From a virus, in the IMG/VR virus record IMGVR_UViG_3300025030_000086, positions 1-64,000 of that record: 64,000 bases of DNA; one strand, given 5' to 3'. Position numbers and translations under genes: made by a program. Of this stretch, positions 30,796-37,848 are shown piece by piece (position 1 is the stretch's first letter; every line of letters starts with the position of its first letter). The notes beneath the pieces are model-generated. The model was not told where the DNA came from. It worked only from the letters and a program-made list of their open reading frames with translations, and ran no database searches.

Positions 30796-31059
30796 ATGAG
30801 TATATTATTAAAAATGGATAGCAAAAAAAGAGTAAATAGTCTCAAGGGTAAAATAGTAATAATTGAGACTAATAAAATAGATTTATTAAATTCTACATTC
30901 CAGACTACTGTATATGTAACAGAAATAAGAAAATTTATATCTGAAAAAGCCTCTTTAGAATTTGTTAAATCATTAAATTGTAAGGATGTAAAAAATGTCT
31001 TTATATCAGATAATAGAAATATAATAAAAACAAACGTAACGCATTTGACAAAAAAATAG
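30796..31059 (+). CDS. Small protein, unknown
   Basis: 87 residues, first gene of the cluster. Lys-rich, alternating beta/helix (GKIVIIETNKIDLLN...). SD AGGGG. No family recognised. Confidence 0.55.
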   Translation: MSILLKMDSKKRVNSLKGKIVIIETNKIDLLNSTFQTTVYVTEIRKFISEKASLEFVKSLNCKDVKNVFISDNRNIIKTNVTHLTKK

Positions 31060-31068
31060 GGGGTTGAA

Positions 31069-31182
31069 ATGAAAACTTTATCTTTTAAAATAGCAGTAAA
31101 GGGGGTAATCTACACGGTCTCTTTACTGGAGTTGCAAACATTACAGATAAAACATATTACTTTTAGATATGTTATAGGATAG
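31069..31182 (+). CDS. 37-residue ORF
   Basis: MKTLSFKIAVKGVIYTVSLL...; preceded by AGGGGGTTGA at ideal spacing, which is the reason to accept it. The peptide VKGVIYTVSLLELQ recalls the 31295 ORF. Unknown. Confidence 0.45.
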   Translation: MKTLSFKIAVKGVIYTVSLLELQTLQIKHITFRYVIG

Positions 31183-31230
31183 GGGGTTGAAATGGATATA
31201 TCTGAAATATGAGATAGAAAATATTTTAAA

Positions 31231-31289
31231 TAATAATTAATGTATAGGAATATATATCCGATAAAGTATATGGAACATAAATAGGGGGT
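31231..31289 (+). repeat. Leader repeat copy 1
   Basis: About 60 bp containing the inverted repeat GGAATATATATCC followed by GATAAAGTATATGGAACATAA and the SD AGGGGGT. Near-identical copies lie at 32206-32266 and 33292-33349, each directly before a gene. Confidence 0.8.
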
Positions 31290-31294
31290 GTAAA

Positions 31295-31417
31295 ATGGAA
31301 AAGAAAATCATATACAAAGTCAAGATAGAAAACAGGTTTTTCACCTTAACAGAAGTTGAATACAAGGCTTTAGTTGCGAAAGGTAAAATAATTAATGTGC
31401 TTTACAAGGGGGTATAA
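31295..31417 (+). CDS. 40-residue ORF
   Basis: MEKKIIYKVKIENRFFTLTE...; SD AGGGGGT eight bases upstream. The end overlaps the region of the next SD. Unknown. Confidence 0.5.
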   Translation: MEKKIIYKVKIENRFFTLTEVEYKALVAKGKIINVLYKGV

Positions 31418-31418
31418 A

Positions 31419-31637
31419 ATGACTAAAAAAGATTATATAAAGATAGCAGATACATTAATTGACAGTTTTAAGGATTGTTGCGGATTGGAGTCGAATGACA
31501 TACGTTATATCCATAGATTATATCTCAATAAGTTTTGTGACATGTTAACAGTAGATAATAGTAAGTTTGATGTTAATAAATTTAAAGAGTATATTGAGAA
31601 AAGAATAAGGATTGATTCTACAATGGAGTTAAAATAA
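31419..31637 (+). CDS. Small helical protein, unknown
   Basis: 72 residues from ATG 31419 (MTKKDYIKIADTLIDSFKDC...), supported by AAGGGGGT. The longer frame from 31395 lacks a site. Helical throughout. Unknown. Confidence 0.55.
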   Translation: MTKKDYIKIADTLIDSFKDCCGLESNDIRYIHRLYLNKFCDMLTVDNSKFDVNKFKEYIEKRIRIDSTMELK

Positions 31638-31732
31638 TGGAACTAATAACAGGTATAATATTATTGATCAATTTGGTTGCCGTTGTTTTGGTTGCAGTAA
31701 TATCAATAATAATGTATTTATTGAAAGGATAA
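31637..31732 (+). CDS. Membrane microprotein
   Basis: 31 residues, almost all one membrane helix (GIILLINLVAVVLVAVIS). TAATG overlap with the previous gene. Unknown. Confidence 0.5.
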   Translation: MELITGIILLINLVAVVLVAVISIIMYLLKG

Positions 31733-31738
31733 TAAAAA

Positions 31739-31873
31739 ATGATAATAGTAGGAGTATTGAACATTAAAACTAATATAATAGAAAATAAGTTTTTGAGTAG
31801 AAATGAAATAAAAGATTTACTGTCTAAAGGGGTATCAGTTTACTATCGTTTGAATGATTTTTGGATATTATAA
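31739..31873 (+). CDS. 44-residue ORF
   Basis: MIIVGVLNIKTNIIENKFLS...; resembles the 31295 ORF in layout (short beta strand, then FLSRNEIKDLLSKG). SD is weak (GGATAATAAA). Unknown. Confidence 0.45.
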   Translation: MIIVGVLNIKTNIIENKFLSRNEIKDLLSKGVSVYYRLNDFWIL

Positions 31874-31883
31874 AGGGGGTAAT

Positions 31884-32054
31884 ATGGAAAATATTATGCA
31901 AGAAATTAAAAAGGACTATGATAATGCTGAAAATTTCTTTTTTTCATATGATAGAAGTATCGTAACATTTACTTGTATAAAGGACGGGGTGTTACATAGA
32001 ATGATGTATAACAGAAGATTAAAATTATATACTATTACAGAAATAGGGGGGTAA
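31884..32054 (+). CDS. Small protein, unknown
   Basis: 56 residues from ATG 31884 (MENIMQEIKKDYDNAENF...) with AGGGGGT six bases upstream. The segment SIVTFTCIKDGVLHRMMY is beta-like. Unknown. Confidence 0.5.
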   Translation: MENIMQEIKKDYDNAENFFFSYDRSIVTFTCIKDGVLHRMMYNRRLKLYTITEIGG

Positions 32055-32055
32055 T

Positions 32056-32208
32056 ATGGAAAGCGTAGTTATAAAAGAGGAAAATATGAAAAATGGATCT
32101 TTAACTCTATTCAATCCTGTTAATAAATTAATAAATAATAGGATTATAGTAAATGGGATTGCTATGACTATACAGGAGTTTAGGGTAATGAAAGAGGGGG
32201 TTAAATAA
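32056..32208 (+). CDS. Small protein, unknown
   Basis: 50 residues. NNRIIVNGIAMTIQEFRVMKEG resembles the 48020-48229 product (VKINGKTMTVDEFKKGK), indicating a small shared domain. SD AGGGGGGT. Unknown. Confidence 0.5.
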   Translation: MESVVIKEENMKNGSLTLFNPVNKLINNRIIVNGIAMTIQEFRVMKEGVK

Positions 32209-32266
32209 TAATTAATGTATAGGAATATATATCCGATAAAGTATGTAGACATAAATCAGGGGGGTT
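32206..32266 (+). repeat. Leader repeat copy 2
   Basis: Same element as at 31231, with GGAATATATATCCGATAAAGTATG, ending in AGGGGGGT before the gene at 32270. Confidence 0.8.
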
Positions 32267-32269
32267 AAA

Positions 32270-32458
32270 ATGATTATAACAATTACGAATAAAGAACATA
32301 AAGAGTACATAAAGGGTAAATATGTTAGTGCTCATAATTTTGTAACTTGTATAGAAAATAATATATTATTTATTGATTTTACTTATTTTACTAACACTTT
32401 GACAAGAAAATACTGTCGGTATTATCCATCAACAAAACTCTTTATATTAGTAAAATAA
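32270..32458 (+). CDS. Small protein, unknown
   Basis: 62 residues (MIITITNKEHKEYIKGKYVS...), beta-rich, aromatic C-terminus. Directly behind leader repeat 2. Unknown. Confidence 0.5.
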   Translation: MIITITNKEHKEYIKGKYVSAHNFVTCIENNILFIDFTYFTNTLTRKYCRYYPSTKLFILVK

Positions 32459-32480
32459 CAATTATATATAGGGGGTTGAA

Positions 32481-32699
32481 ATGACAAAAATAATTAGAAT
32501 AGAAAGAATGGCAGCAAAAAAAGGATATATCATTAATATTGCTCCTGCTAATAGCTGGATAGGAAGCAAGGGTAAGGGAAAATGGGCATACAGCCTTTAT
32601 ATTAAGGGGCAGGGCATATATGAGCCTATTAAAGCTTATGGATCATTGATAAAATTGGAAGAGTCATTAAAACAAATTTTTTTATCTTTATCTTATTAA
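32481..32699 (+). CDS. Small basic protein, unknown
   Basis: 72 residues with GSKGKGKWAYSLYIKG in the middle; SD AGGGGGTTGA. Unknown. Confidence 0.5.
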   Translation: MTKIIRIERMAAKKGYIINIAPANSWIGSKGKGKWAYSLYIKGQGIYEPIKAYGSLIKLEESLKQIFLSLSY

Positions 32700-32712
32700 A
32701 GGGGGTTAAATA

Positions 32713-32841
32713 ATGGAAAATATGGAAAGGGCATTAAATCCGGTTGCGTTAAAAATATTGATAGAAAATAAGCAAAAATATGTATCGGATACACTTAGTA
32801 TATTAGCAGAATTGTTAAAAAAATTAAAGGGGGTAAAATGA
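32713..32841 (+). CDS. 42-residue ORF
   Basis: MENMERALNPVALKILIENK...; helical. SD AGGGGGT; stop overlaps the next start (ATGA). Unknown. Confidence 0.5.
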   Translation: MENMERALNPVALKILIENKQKYVSDTLSILAELLKKLKGVK

Positions 32842-33308
32842 TAAATATACAAGTATATCAAGAAATTGCACGGGTTTTGAATGCTATGGAAAATTGCAGG
32901 AAAATAAAAAAAGATAGTAATGAAACACTATATAATGAAACATACTGGTATGATAGACATGCTGAAAAGGTAGATTATATTATTAAAAACTATTTACCCC
33001 ACGGATCAGGGATTGACAGCAAAACTGAAATAGACTTTGCAAAAAGTAATGATGATAAGATAGTAATTAATAGTGGATATCATTGTATGAATTCAAATGG
33101 TTATTATGATGGATGGGTCAATTTTAGAATATTAATAATTCCTTGTTTACTTTTTGGTTTTAAACTAAAGATAATAGGTAATTTTGGGAAGTATAAACAT
33201 GTAAAGGATTATTTATATGATTTATATCATTATAATCTTGATCAAAATTTTGATACTGAAAAGTATAATAGATTTTATGATGATAACAATAAAATTAATG
33301 TATCCTGA
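32838..33308 (+). CDS. Conserved phage hypothetical protein
   Basis: 156 residues. NYLPHGSGIDSKTEIDFAKS, YHCMNSNGYYDGWVNFRILI and KDYLYDLYHYNL follow a pattern I have met in uncharacterised phage and plasmid proteins (PHGSGxD...YDGW...). No catalytic motif is obvious. The gene is the largest in this small-gene cluster. Confidence 0.55.
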   Translation: MINIQVYQEIARVLNAMENCRKIKKDSNETLYNETYWYDRHAEKVDYIIKNYLPHGSGIDSKTEIDFAKSNDDKIVINSGYHCMNSNGYYDGWVNFRILIIPCLLFGFKLKIIGNFGKYKHVKDYLYDLYHYNLDQNFDTEKYNRFYDDNNKINVS

Positions 33309-33349
33309 AATATATCCGATAAAGTATATAGAACATAAATGAGGGGGTT
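33292..33349 (+). repeat. Leader repeat copy 3
   Basis: Diverged copy of the 31231 element (AATATATCCGATAAAGTATA), ending GAGGGGGTTG before the gene at 33353. Confidence 0.75.
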
Positions 33350-33352
33350 GAA

Positions 33353-33634
33353 ATGAAAATTATTACAAAAATAATGGAAGTTTATGAATTTTCGGAACTG
33401 AATGAGGATGCAAAAAAGAAGGTAATAAATAATTATATTAATTTTTTATTGGAAGCTTTACCATATGAGGATATGTCGGAAAATATGAAAAAAGCTTGTG
33501 ATAAAGCTGAACATATGAGAACCCCTTGGTTTACGGGTAGTTACATTTTTGATTATTGTATAGATGAGTTGCAGGAGACATTACAAAACTGTTATGAATT
33601 TTTGGCCGATGGTAGCATTTATAGTGATAATTAA
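33353..33634 (+). CDS. Conserved phage hypothetical protein
   Basis: 93 residues. VYEFSELNEDAKKKVINNYI is the start of a small family found in phages and mobile DNA (Y.F.EL...AK.KA...), followed by an acidic helix and FTGSYIFDYCIDE. Function unknown. SD GAGGGGGTTG. Confidence 0.55.
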   Translation: MKIITKIMEVYEFSELNEDAKKKVINNYINFLLEALPYEDMSENMKKACDKAEHMRTPWFTGSYIFDYCIDELQETLQNCYEFLADGSIYSDN

Positions 33635-33646
33635 GGGGGTGGAGTA

Positions 33647-33916
33647 ATGAAAATTCCTAAAAAATATACTGGATACAAGTTTAAGAGAAAATTATTAAAT
33701 AAAATACTTAAATATGCATATCCGCCAACATATAATGCACGCAATGCAATTGGTTATTCATTCTCCATTACCCTGGAAAATGATATATATAATTGGGTGG
33801 GTGGGTGGGATTTTGATACGCATGATATAAAAGAGGATTTTTTCCTGGATTTTAAAGATTTTGTAGTATATTATATAGAGTCTGGGGAAGCAGTTGCAAG
33901 AGGGGGGTTGAAATGA
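33647..33916 (+). CDS. Small protein, unknown
   Basis: 89 residues. Basic N-terminus, Trp-rich middle (DIYNWVGGWDFDTHD). SD AAGGGGGTGG. Overlaps the next gene by four bases. Unknown. Confidence 0.5.
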   Translation: MKIPKKYTGYKFKRKLLNKILKYAYPPTYNARNAIGYSFSITLENDIYNWVGGWDFDTHDIKEDFFLDFKDFVVYYIESGEAVARGGLK

Positions 33917-34116
33917 AAAATGAGAATGAAAAGTTAGGGTTACGTTTATCAAGTTACATTTGTAATGAAATGTTGCTAATTTGTGGGATGACATATCAAG
34001 AGTGTTTAGAATTTACAAAAAAACTTGAAATTATGGTTAAACAGTCAGATTTTTTAGAATTATACGATGGAACTACTTATTATAAAACATTTACACCGAT
34101 AGAAAAGAGGGGGTAA
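33913..34116 (+). CDS. Small protein, unknown
   Basis: 67 residues, helical with two Cys (ICNEMLLICGM). ATGA overlap with the previous gene. Unknown. Confidence 0.5.
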   Translation: MKNENEKLGLRLSSYICNEMLLICGMTYQECLEFTKKLEIMVKQSDFLELYDGTTYYKTFTPIEKRG

Positions 34117-34120
34117 AATT

Positions 34121-34300
34121 ATGCTTTATAAAGTAATTACTGTAAAAAATAAAAAAGAGAAAATTTTTACTGATAATACTTGCAATGGAGTTATTTTCAA
34201 TTTTTGTGATAATTTTTTAAAGTTTTGGAATGTATCATATGAGATATATGAGTATAGCAATAAAAAATGGGTGTTAATTGGATATAGTAATAATCCGTAA
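34121..34300 (+). CDS. Small protein, unknown
   Basis: 59 residues (MLYKVITVKNKKEKIFTDN...), beta-rich. SD GAGGGGGT. Unknown. Confidence 0.5.
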   Translation: MLYKVITVKNKKEKIFTDNTCNGVIFNFCDNFLKFWNVSYEIYEYSNKKWVLIGYSNNP

Positions 34301-34312
34301 AGGGGGTTATAA

Positions 34313-34678
34313 ATGAAAAATTTTAGATATAAGATTATGCAAAAAGGTGACAATTATGTAGAAGCGAATGAGGTCAATTTTTTTGGCATTTTTGGCACAA
34401 AATATCATATTGAAAGCATTTTATTAAGCCTTGACTGTTATGATACAAACTTTTATAAAAATACAATAATTAATTTACAAGAGAATGAGCATCTTTTCAG
34501 ATATACAAATGATAGATGCAAAACTGGGAAAGTAACCCCTTTAGTAAAGATCAATATTGATAAAGGATTAATCTATTTTTTGGCAGATAATGAGTATAAT
34601 AAAAGCTTTGATAATTTTCCAATTTTTGATAGCAGGGGCGAACAATTAACATTTTTAGTGTTAAAAAATAAGCTATAA
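34313..34678 (+). CDS. Small protein, unknown
   Basis: 121 residues, last gene of the cluster before the terminator. Mixed alpha/beta with FFGIFGTKYHIESILLSLDC. SD AAGGGGGT. No family recognised. Confidence 0.55.
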   Translation: MKNFRYKIMQKGDNYVEANEVNFFGIFGTKYHIESILLSLDCYDTNFYKNTIINLQENEHLFRYTNDRCKTGKVTPLVKINIDKGLIYFLADNEYNKSFDNFPIFDSRGEQLTFLVLKNKL

Positions 34679-34684
34679 TTTTAT

Positions 34685-34729
34685 AAAAAATAAGGGGTTG
34701 ATCCTATAGGGTTAATCCCTTATTTTTTT
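34685..34729 (+). terminator. Strong intrinsic terminator
   Basis: A long stem, AAAAAATAAGGG (34685-34696) with CCCTTATTTTTT (34717-34728), extended inward by TTGATCC/GGGTTAA, ends in T7. The A-tract makes it potentially bidirectional. Confidence 0.9.
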
Positions 34730-34734
34730 ATATT

Positions 34735-34828
34735 AATACAGTGGTATGATTTACAAATTTTTTTTGATACAGTGGATTGATTTACAAATTTTTTTTGATA
34801 CAGTGGTATGATTTACAAATTTTTTTTG
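34735..34828 (+). repeat. Three 31-bp tandem repeats
   Basis: Three copies of a unit beginning GATACAGTGG(T)ATGATTTAC and ending in a T8 tract. The middle copy has one changed position. The repeats abut the 42-bp array. Confidence 0.9.
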
Positions 34829-34970
34829 ATATGGCGGTAAAGGTCTTCAGGATTGCCATTATATGGCAGGATATGGCGGTAAAGGTCTTCAGGATTGCCA
34901 TTATATGGCAGGATATGGCGGTAAAGGTCTTCAGGATTGCCATTATATGGCAGGATATGGCGGTAAAGGT
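34829..34970 (+). repeat. Three and a half 42-bp tandem repeats
   Basis: The unit starts GATATGGCGGTAAAGGTCTT and ends TTGCCATTATATGGCAG. TGCCAT-TAT-ATGGCA is a perfect hairpin, and ATGGC/GCCAT can also pair across the unit. Because 42 is divisible by three the array gives a spurious repetitive frame. Iteron-like; no spacers of CRISPR type. Confidence 0.92.
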
Positions 34971-35280
34971 ATAAAAAATGTTACAAATTGAAACAAAAAC
35001 AATATATTGTGTTGCAAAAATGATACATACAAGATATAGTCATACCATATATAGTATGTTACGAAAAAGTAACACAACATATAGTCATACCATATATAGT
35101 GTTGTAAAAATGATACACCACAAATGGATATATGAGGAAGTCTCAAAACTGCAAAAATGAGCTACCTACTTCAGATACCAAAATTGAGATACCAATTTAG
35201 GATGAGCTACCTACTTCAGATACCAATTTTAATAAAAATATTTGACAATTAATAAAATTAAGATATACTGATAATTAGAA
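34971..35280. other. Repeat-rich intergenic region, candidate replication origin
   Basis: Non-coding apart from short chance frames. It holds a duplicated segment (ATAGTCATACCATATATAGT at about 35037 and 35080), a TGTTAC/GTAACA hairpin, and two GAGCTACCTACTTCAGATAC blocks (35159, 35204) with AGATACCAATTT. Together with the upstream arrays this makes about 540 bp of direct and inverted repeats between a terminator and a promoter. Confidence 0.45.
35242..35269 (+). promoter_or_regulatory. TTGACA-N16-TATACT promoter
   Basis: TTGACA 35242-35247, TATACT 35264-35269, followed by GATAATTAG. First member of the uniform promoter family of the 35-46 kb region. Confidence 0.75.
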
Positions 35281-35305
35281 TATAATAATAATAGGAGATA
35301 TCAGC

Positions 35306-35632
35306 ATGAAAAATCTTACAAAGAAAACCACAAAAGAACATTATGAAAAGTTTAGAGATATGGCAATTGGAGCAGAGATAACATTAAAAAGATTGCCAAA
35401 ACCTTTGGGTTATTCTGTAGAAGAGTTGAGAAAACTATATATAGAAGATAATAATCTAAACAATATACCATTAATTGAATTGGACAGTTTTTACTTGTGT
35501 TTACCATCATATACAAGGAAAATTATAACTAATATGGCAGATAATTGTTGCGTATACAAACATTTATTAATTTATGAAGTTTTAGGAGCTACACCTATTT
35601 TTACAGATATCCCCCTTAATTTGAGGGATTAA
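35306..35632 (+). CDS. Protein of unknown function
   Basis: 108 residues, first gene after the repeat region and its promoter; AGGAGATATC precedes the ATG. Basic N-terminus (KNLTKKTTKEHYEKF) and helical body. A gene in this place might act on the origin or be an early regulator, but no DNA-binding motif is visible. Confidence 0.5.
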   Translation: MKNLTKKTTKEHYEKFRDMAIGAEITLKRLPKPLGYSVEELRKLYIEDNNLNNIPLIELDSFYLCLPSYTRKIITNMADNCCVYKHLLIYEVLGATPIFTDIPLNLRD

Positions 35633-35637
35633 AATAT

Positions 35638-35665
35638 TTGACAATTAATAAAATTCATATATACT
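35638..35665 (+). promoter_or_regulatory. TTGACA-N16-TATACT promoter
   Basis: TTGACA 35638-35643, TATACT 35660-35665, then AATAATAAAGGAG, which includes the SD for the next gene. Confidence 0.75.
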
Positions 35666-35686
35666 AATAATAAAGGAGAACATAAA

Positions 35687-36253
35687 ATGGAAACAATAAG
35701 AGAAGAGATTTATAAAAATTATACTATAAAGATTGTAGTAGATGATAGGCCCCTTGATCCTATAGAAGAGTTTGATAGTTTTGGAAAGATGGTATGTTTC
35801 CATAAGTGGTATAGTTTAGGTCATAAGCATAATCTTAGAAGTGGTGATTTTGATTCTTTGGAAGATGTTAAAAATTATTTAATAAAAGAGGAGAAAGCCT
35901 ATATTATCCTTCCCCTTTATTTATACGATCATTCAGGAATTACAATAAGCACAACCCCCTTTAATTGTATGTTTGACAGTGGACAGATAGGTTTTATTTA
36001 TGCCACAAAAGAACAGATATTAAAGGAATATGGGGTTAAAAGGATAACCCCTAAAATCAGAAAGAAAGTGGAAAAACTTCTCATAGCTGAAGTTGACACT
36101 TATGACAAATATTTAACAGGGGAAGTCTACGGTTTCCAGATATTGAAGGATGGGGATATTGAAGATAGTTGTTACGGATATTATGACACCCCTAAAAATA
36201 TTATGTCTGAATGTAAGTTGAGAATAGATGAATATGAGGAACAATTTATTTAA
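35687..36253 (+). CDS. Conserved hypothetical protein of phages and plasmids
   Basis: 188 residues. DDRPLDPIEEFDSFGKMVCFHKWYSLG, YIILPLYLYDHSGITISTTPF, DSGQIGFIYATKEQILKEYG and YDKYLTGEVYGF form a conserved pattern seen in many mobile-element proteins of unknown function. Conserved acidic and aromatic residues suggest an enzyme or binding protein. Good SD (AAAGGAGAACA). Confidence 0.6.
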   Translation: METIREEIYKNYTIKIVVDDRPLDPIEEFDSFGKMVCFHKWYSLGHKHNLRSGDFDSLEDVKNYLIKEEKAYIILPLYLYDHSGITISTTPFNCMFDSGQIGFIYATKEQILKEYGVKRITPKIRKKVEKLLIAEVDTYDKYLTGEVYGFQILKDGDIEDSCYGYYDTPKNIMSECKLRIDEYEEQFI

Positions 36254-36269
36254 AAAAGGAGAACTATAA

Positions 36270-36452
36270 ATGAAAACATTTTCTATCGAAAAGCAAAATG
36301 AGTTAGGTAAAGAGATTGCTTTAATTCTCTGCTTGAAGAAAAATAAAAATGAAAAATATGTCACAATGTGGGGAGAGAAAACGGCAATTGGTTTATTAAA
36401 TTTAGTTTGCAGAATTGTTAAAAGTATAGAAATTATGGGGGGAGAACTATAA
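36270..36452 (+). CDS. Small conserved hypothetical protein
   Basis: 60 residues with KYVTMWGEKTAIGLLNLVCRIV, a pattern (Y.T.WG.KT..GL) found in small phage proteins. SD AAAAGGAGAAC. It directly precedes the ComM-like gene, and its last codons carry that gene's SD, so they may function together. Confidence 0.55.
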   Translation: MKTFSIEKQNELGKEIALILCLKKNKNEKYVTMWGEKTAIGLLNLVCRIVKSIEIMGGEL

Positions 36453-37076
36453 ATGAAAACAAGTCTATATGAAAGGAAAATTGCATATAATAATATAAAA
36501 GGCAATGAACTTTTAAAAAGGGCCATAGAAGTATCTTTAACTGGACAGCATACCATAACTGTTATTGGCAATGTTGATAATGGAAAAGAATATTTAGATA
36601 TTGTATTTAAGTCAAGAACAGAATATTGTGGAGAAGACCCCATATTTAATGAAAATTTATTTACTTTTGTACAACCTTGTTTTTGCGGTAATTTTGGTGA
36701 TGAGGGTTGTGGTTGTTCAGTAGAAGAGATTATATTACATAAAAGATCAAAGGAATATATAAATGCTATGAAAAGTCAAATAATTGTTAAATTAGAAAGA
36801 CCCCTATTTAATGAGATTGTTAGTGTATTAACAGGAGAATCTTTCCAAAACGTTGTGGACAGGATATATACATTTAATAGGTTAAAAACAATTGAAGGAA
36901 CTGATCAAGACGCAATGGAATTTTTAAAAACTGCATATAATAAATTGTTGTTTACAGGTAATCAAATAAATAGAGTTTTGGCAGTTTCAAGAACAATTGC
37001 AATAATGGATAATTCTGGTAGAGTTAAAGCTCATCATATAGCAGAAGCTATACAATATCAAGCATTAGATTATTAA
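36453..37076 (+). CDS. Miniature ComM/YifB-like (Mg-chelatase family) protein with altered Walker A
   Basis: 207 residues against about 500 in ComM/YifB. The N-terminus IKGNELLKRAIEVSLTGQHT is the family's VKGQ..AKRA.EIAA.G.H segment, but the P-loop reads GNVDNGKEY rather than GPPGxGKT. The region carrying Walker B is deleted. It rejoins at CFCGNFGDEGCGCSVEEI (the family's CPCG..GD....C.C) and ends with the C-terminal domain (NRVLAVSRTIAIMDNSGRVK, then HHIAEAIQYQALDY). ComM is a branch-migration helicase in transformation. This form likely cannot hydrolyse ATP and could bind or poison a host homologue. Recombination role is inferred. Confidence 0.75.
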   Translation: MKTSLYERKIAYNNIKGNELLKRAIEVSLTGQHTITVIGNVDNGKEYLDIVFKSRTEYCGEDPIFNENLFTFVQPCFCGNFGDEGCGCSVEEIILHKRSKEYINAMKSQIIVKLERPLFNEIVSVLTGESFQNVVDRIYTFNRLKTIEGTDQDAMEFLKTAYNKLLFTGNQINRVLAVSRTIAIMDNSGRVKAHHIAEAIQYQALDY

Positions 37077-37093
37077 GAGGAGGTTAACTAAAA

Positions 37094-37258
37094 ATGAATA
37101 TTTGTACAAATAATAAACATGGTGAAATAGTTTACGATAGTGGTTATAGGTATTGCCCCGCTTGTGAAAGAATAGAAAAATTGTTAAGTGATATAAAGGA
37201 TGCAGAAATGGAACTAAAAAATTTAATAGAAAAAGAGGGGGGGTTTGAAAATGAATAA
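37094..37258 (+). CDS. Small zinc-hook-like protein
   Basis: 54 residues: CTNNKHGE...YCPACERIEKLLSDIKDAEM. A CxxC pair followed by a coiled coil. The end overlaps the next start. SD GAGGAGG. Unknown. Confidence 0.5.
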   Translation: MNICTNNKHGEIVYDSGYRYCPACERIEKLLSDIKDAEMELKNLIEKEGGFENE

Positions 37259-37784
37259 GAAATTAAGTGATGCAGTAATAACAGAATTGTCATTTTTAAC
37301 AAGTAAAGAAATGAGAAATATTTTACAGAAGTTTGCTGATAATTTTGACAATTCTCATTTTGAAATGTTACGACACATTGCAAAGACCTACACTGATGAA
37401 CAAATAACCCCCTTGCTACCTACACCCCAAAAAGTTAAATCAAAGGATAAACGGACAAGGGAAGAAAAATTGGAAGAGTTAAAGGGGTATTATGTCAAAG
37501 AAAATATAGATGAAACAAGAGTAACTACAAATGATATACCTATTTTAAAAAGAGGTAGATCAAAAAGCAAGGATGGTACTTTGAAAGATAGAGTATTTGA
37601 ATTATTGGATATGAATTTGAGAACGGAGGAGCATGCTGATAATGTAGATACTAATTTAACTTATGATAATATTCTAAAGTCCGGTATACTGAATATTGCA
37701 GAAAATACTTATAAGGTAATTTTATCAGCATGGAGGAAAGAAAAAGGGATTAAGGTAAGAAGAGGAAGACCTTCTAAAAATTAA
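37251..37784 (+). CDS. DNA-binding-like protein with AT-hook
   Basis: 177 residues from ATG 37251, supported by GAGGGGGGG. A helical N-terminus, a basic linker (KSKDKRTREEKLEEL), a helical domain (LTYDNILKSGILNIAENTYKV) that could be HTH-like, and a C-terminal VRRGRPSKN, an AT-hook-type RGRP motif. Suits minor-groove binding in AT-rich DNA. Possibly a regulator; a promoter follows it. Confidence 0.5.
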   Translation: MNKKLSDAVITELSFLTSKEMRNILQKFADNFDNSHFEMLRHIAKTYTDEQITPLLPTPQKVKSKDKRTREEKLEELKGYYVKENIDETRVTTNDIPILKRGRSKSKDGTLKDRVFELLDMNLRTEEHADNVDTNLTYDNILKSGILNIAENTYKVILSAWRKEKGIKVRRGRPSKN

Positions 37785-37797
37785 TATACTTTAATTA

Positions 37798-37825
37798 TTG
37801 ACATTACTCAAAATAGTAGTATACT
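37798..37825 (+). promoter_or_regulatory. TTGACA-N16-TATACT promoter
   Basis: TTGACA 37798-37803, TATACT 37820-37825, then AATAATTAAAGGGGG. Spacer AATAGTAG immediately before the -10 is shared with the 42537 and 45831 promoters. Confidence 0.8.
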
Positions 37826-37848
37826 AATAATTAAAGGGGGATTATAAA

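Noticed and set aside
34829-34970. Possible CRISPR array
   Set aside because: Units are contiguous identical repeats without unique spacers, and no cas genes are present.
34777-34974. Repetitive frame encoding DMAVKVFRIAIIWQ repeats
   Set aside because: It exists only because the 42-bp repeat is a multiple of three. It has no ribosome site and begins inside another repeat type.
34943-35160. Short overlapping frames in the repeat region
   Set aside because: Low-complexity repeats produce frames on both strands; none has a ribosome site or protein-like composition.
37251-37784. Lysogeny repressor
   Set aside because: The AT-hook and helical domain suggest DNA binding, but there is no recognisable repressor HTH or operator set. 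Left as an unknown DNA-binding-like protein.
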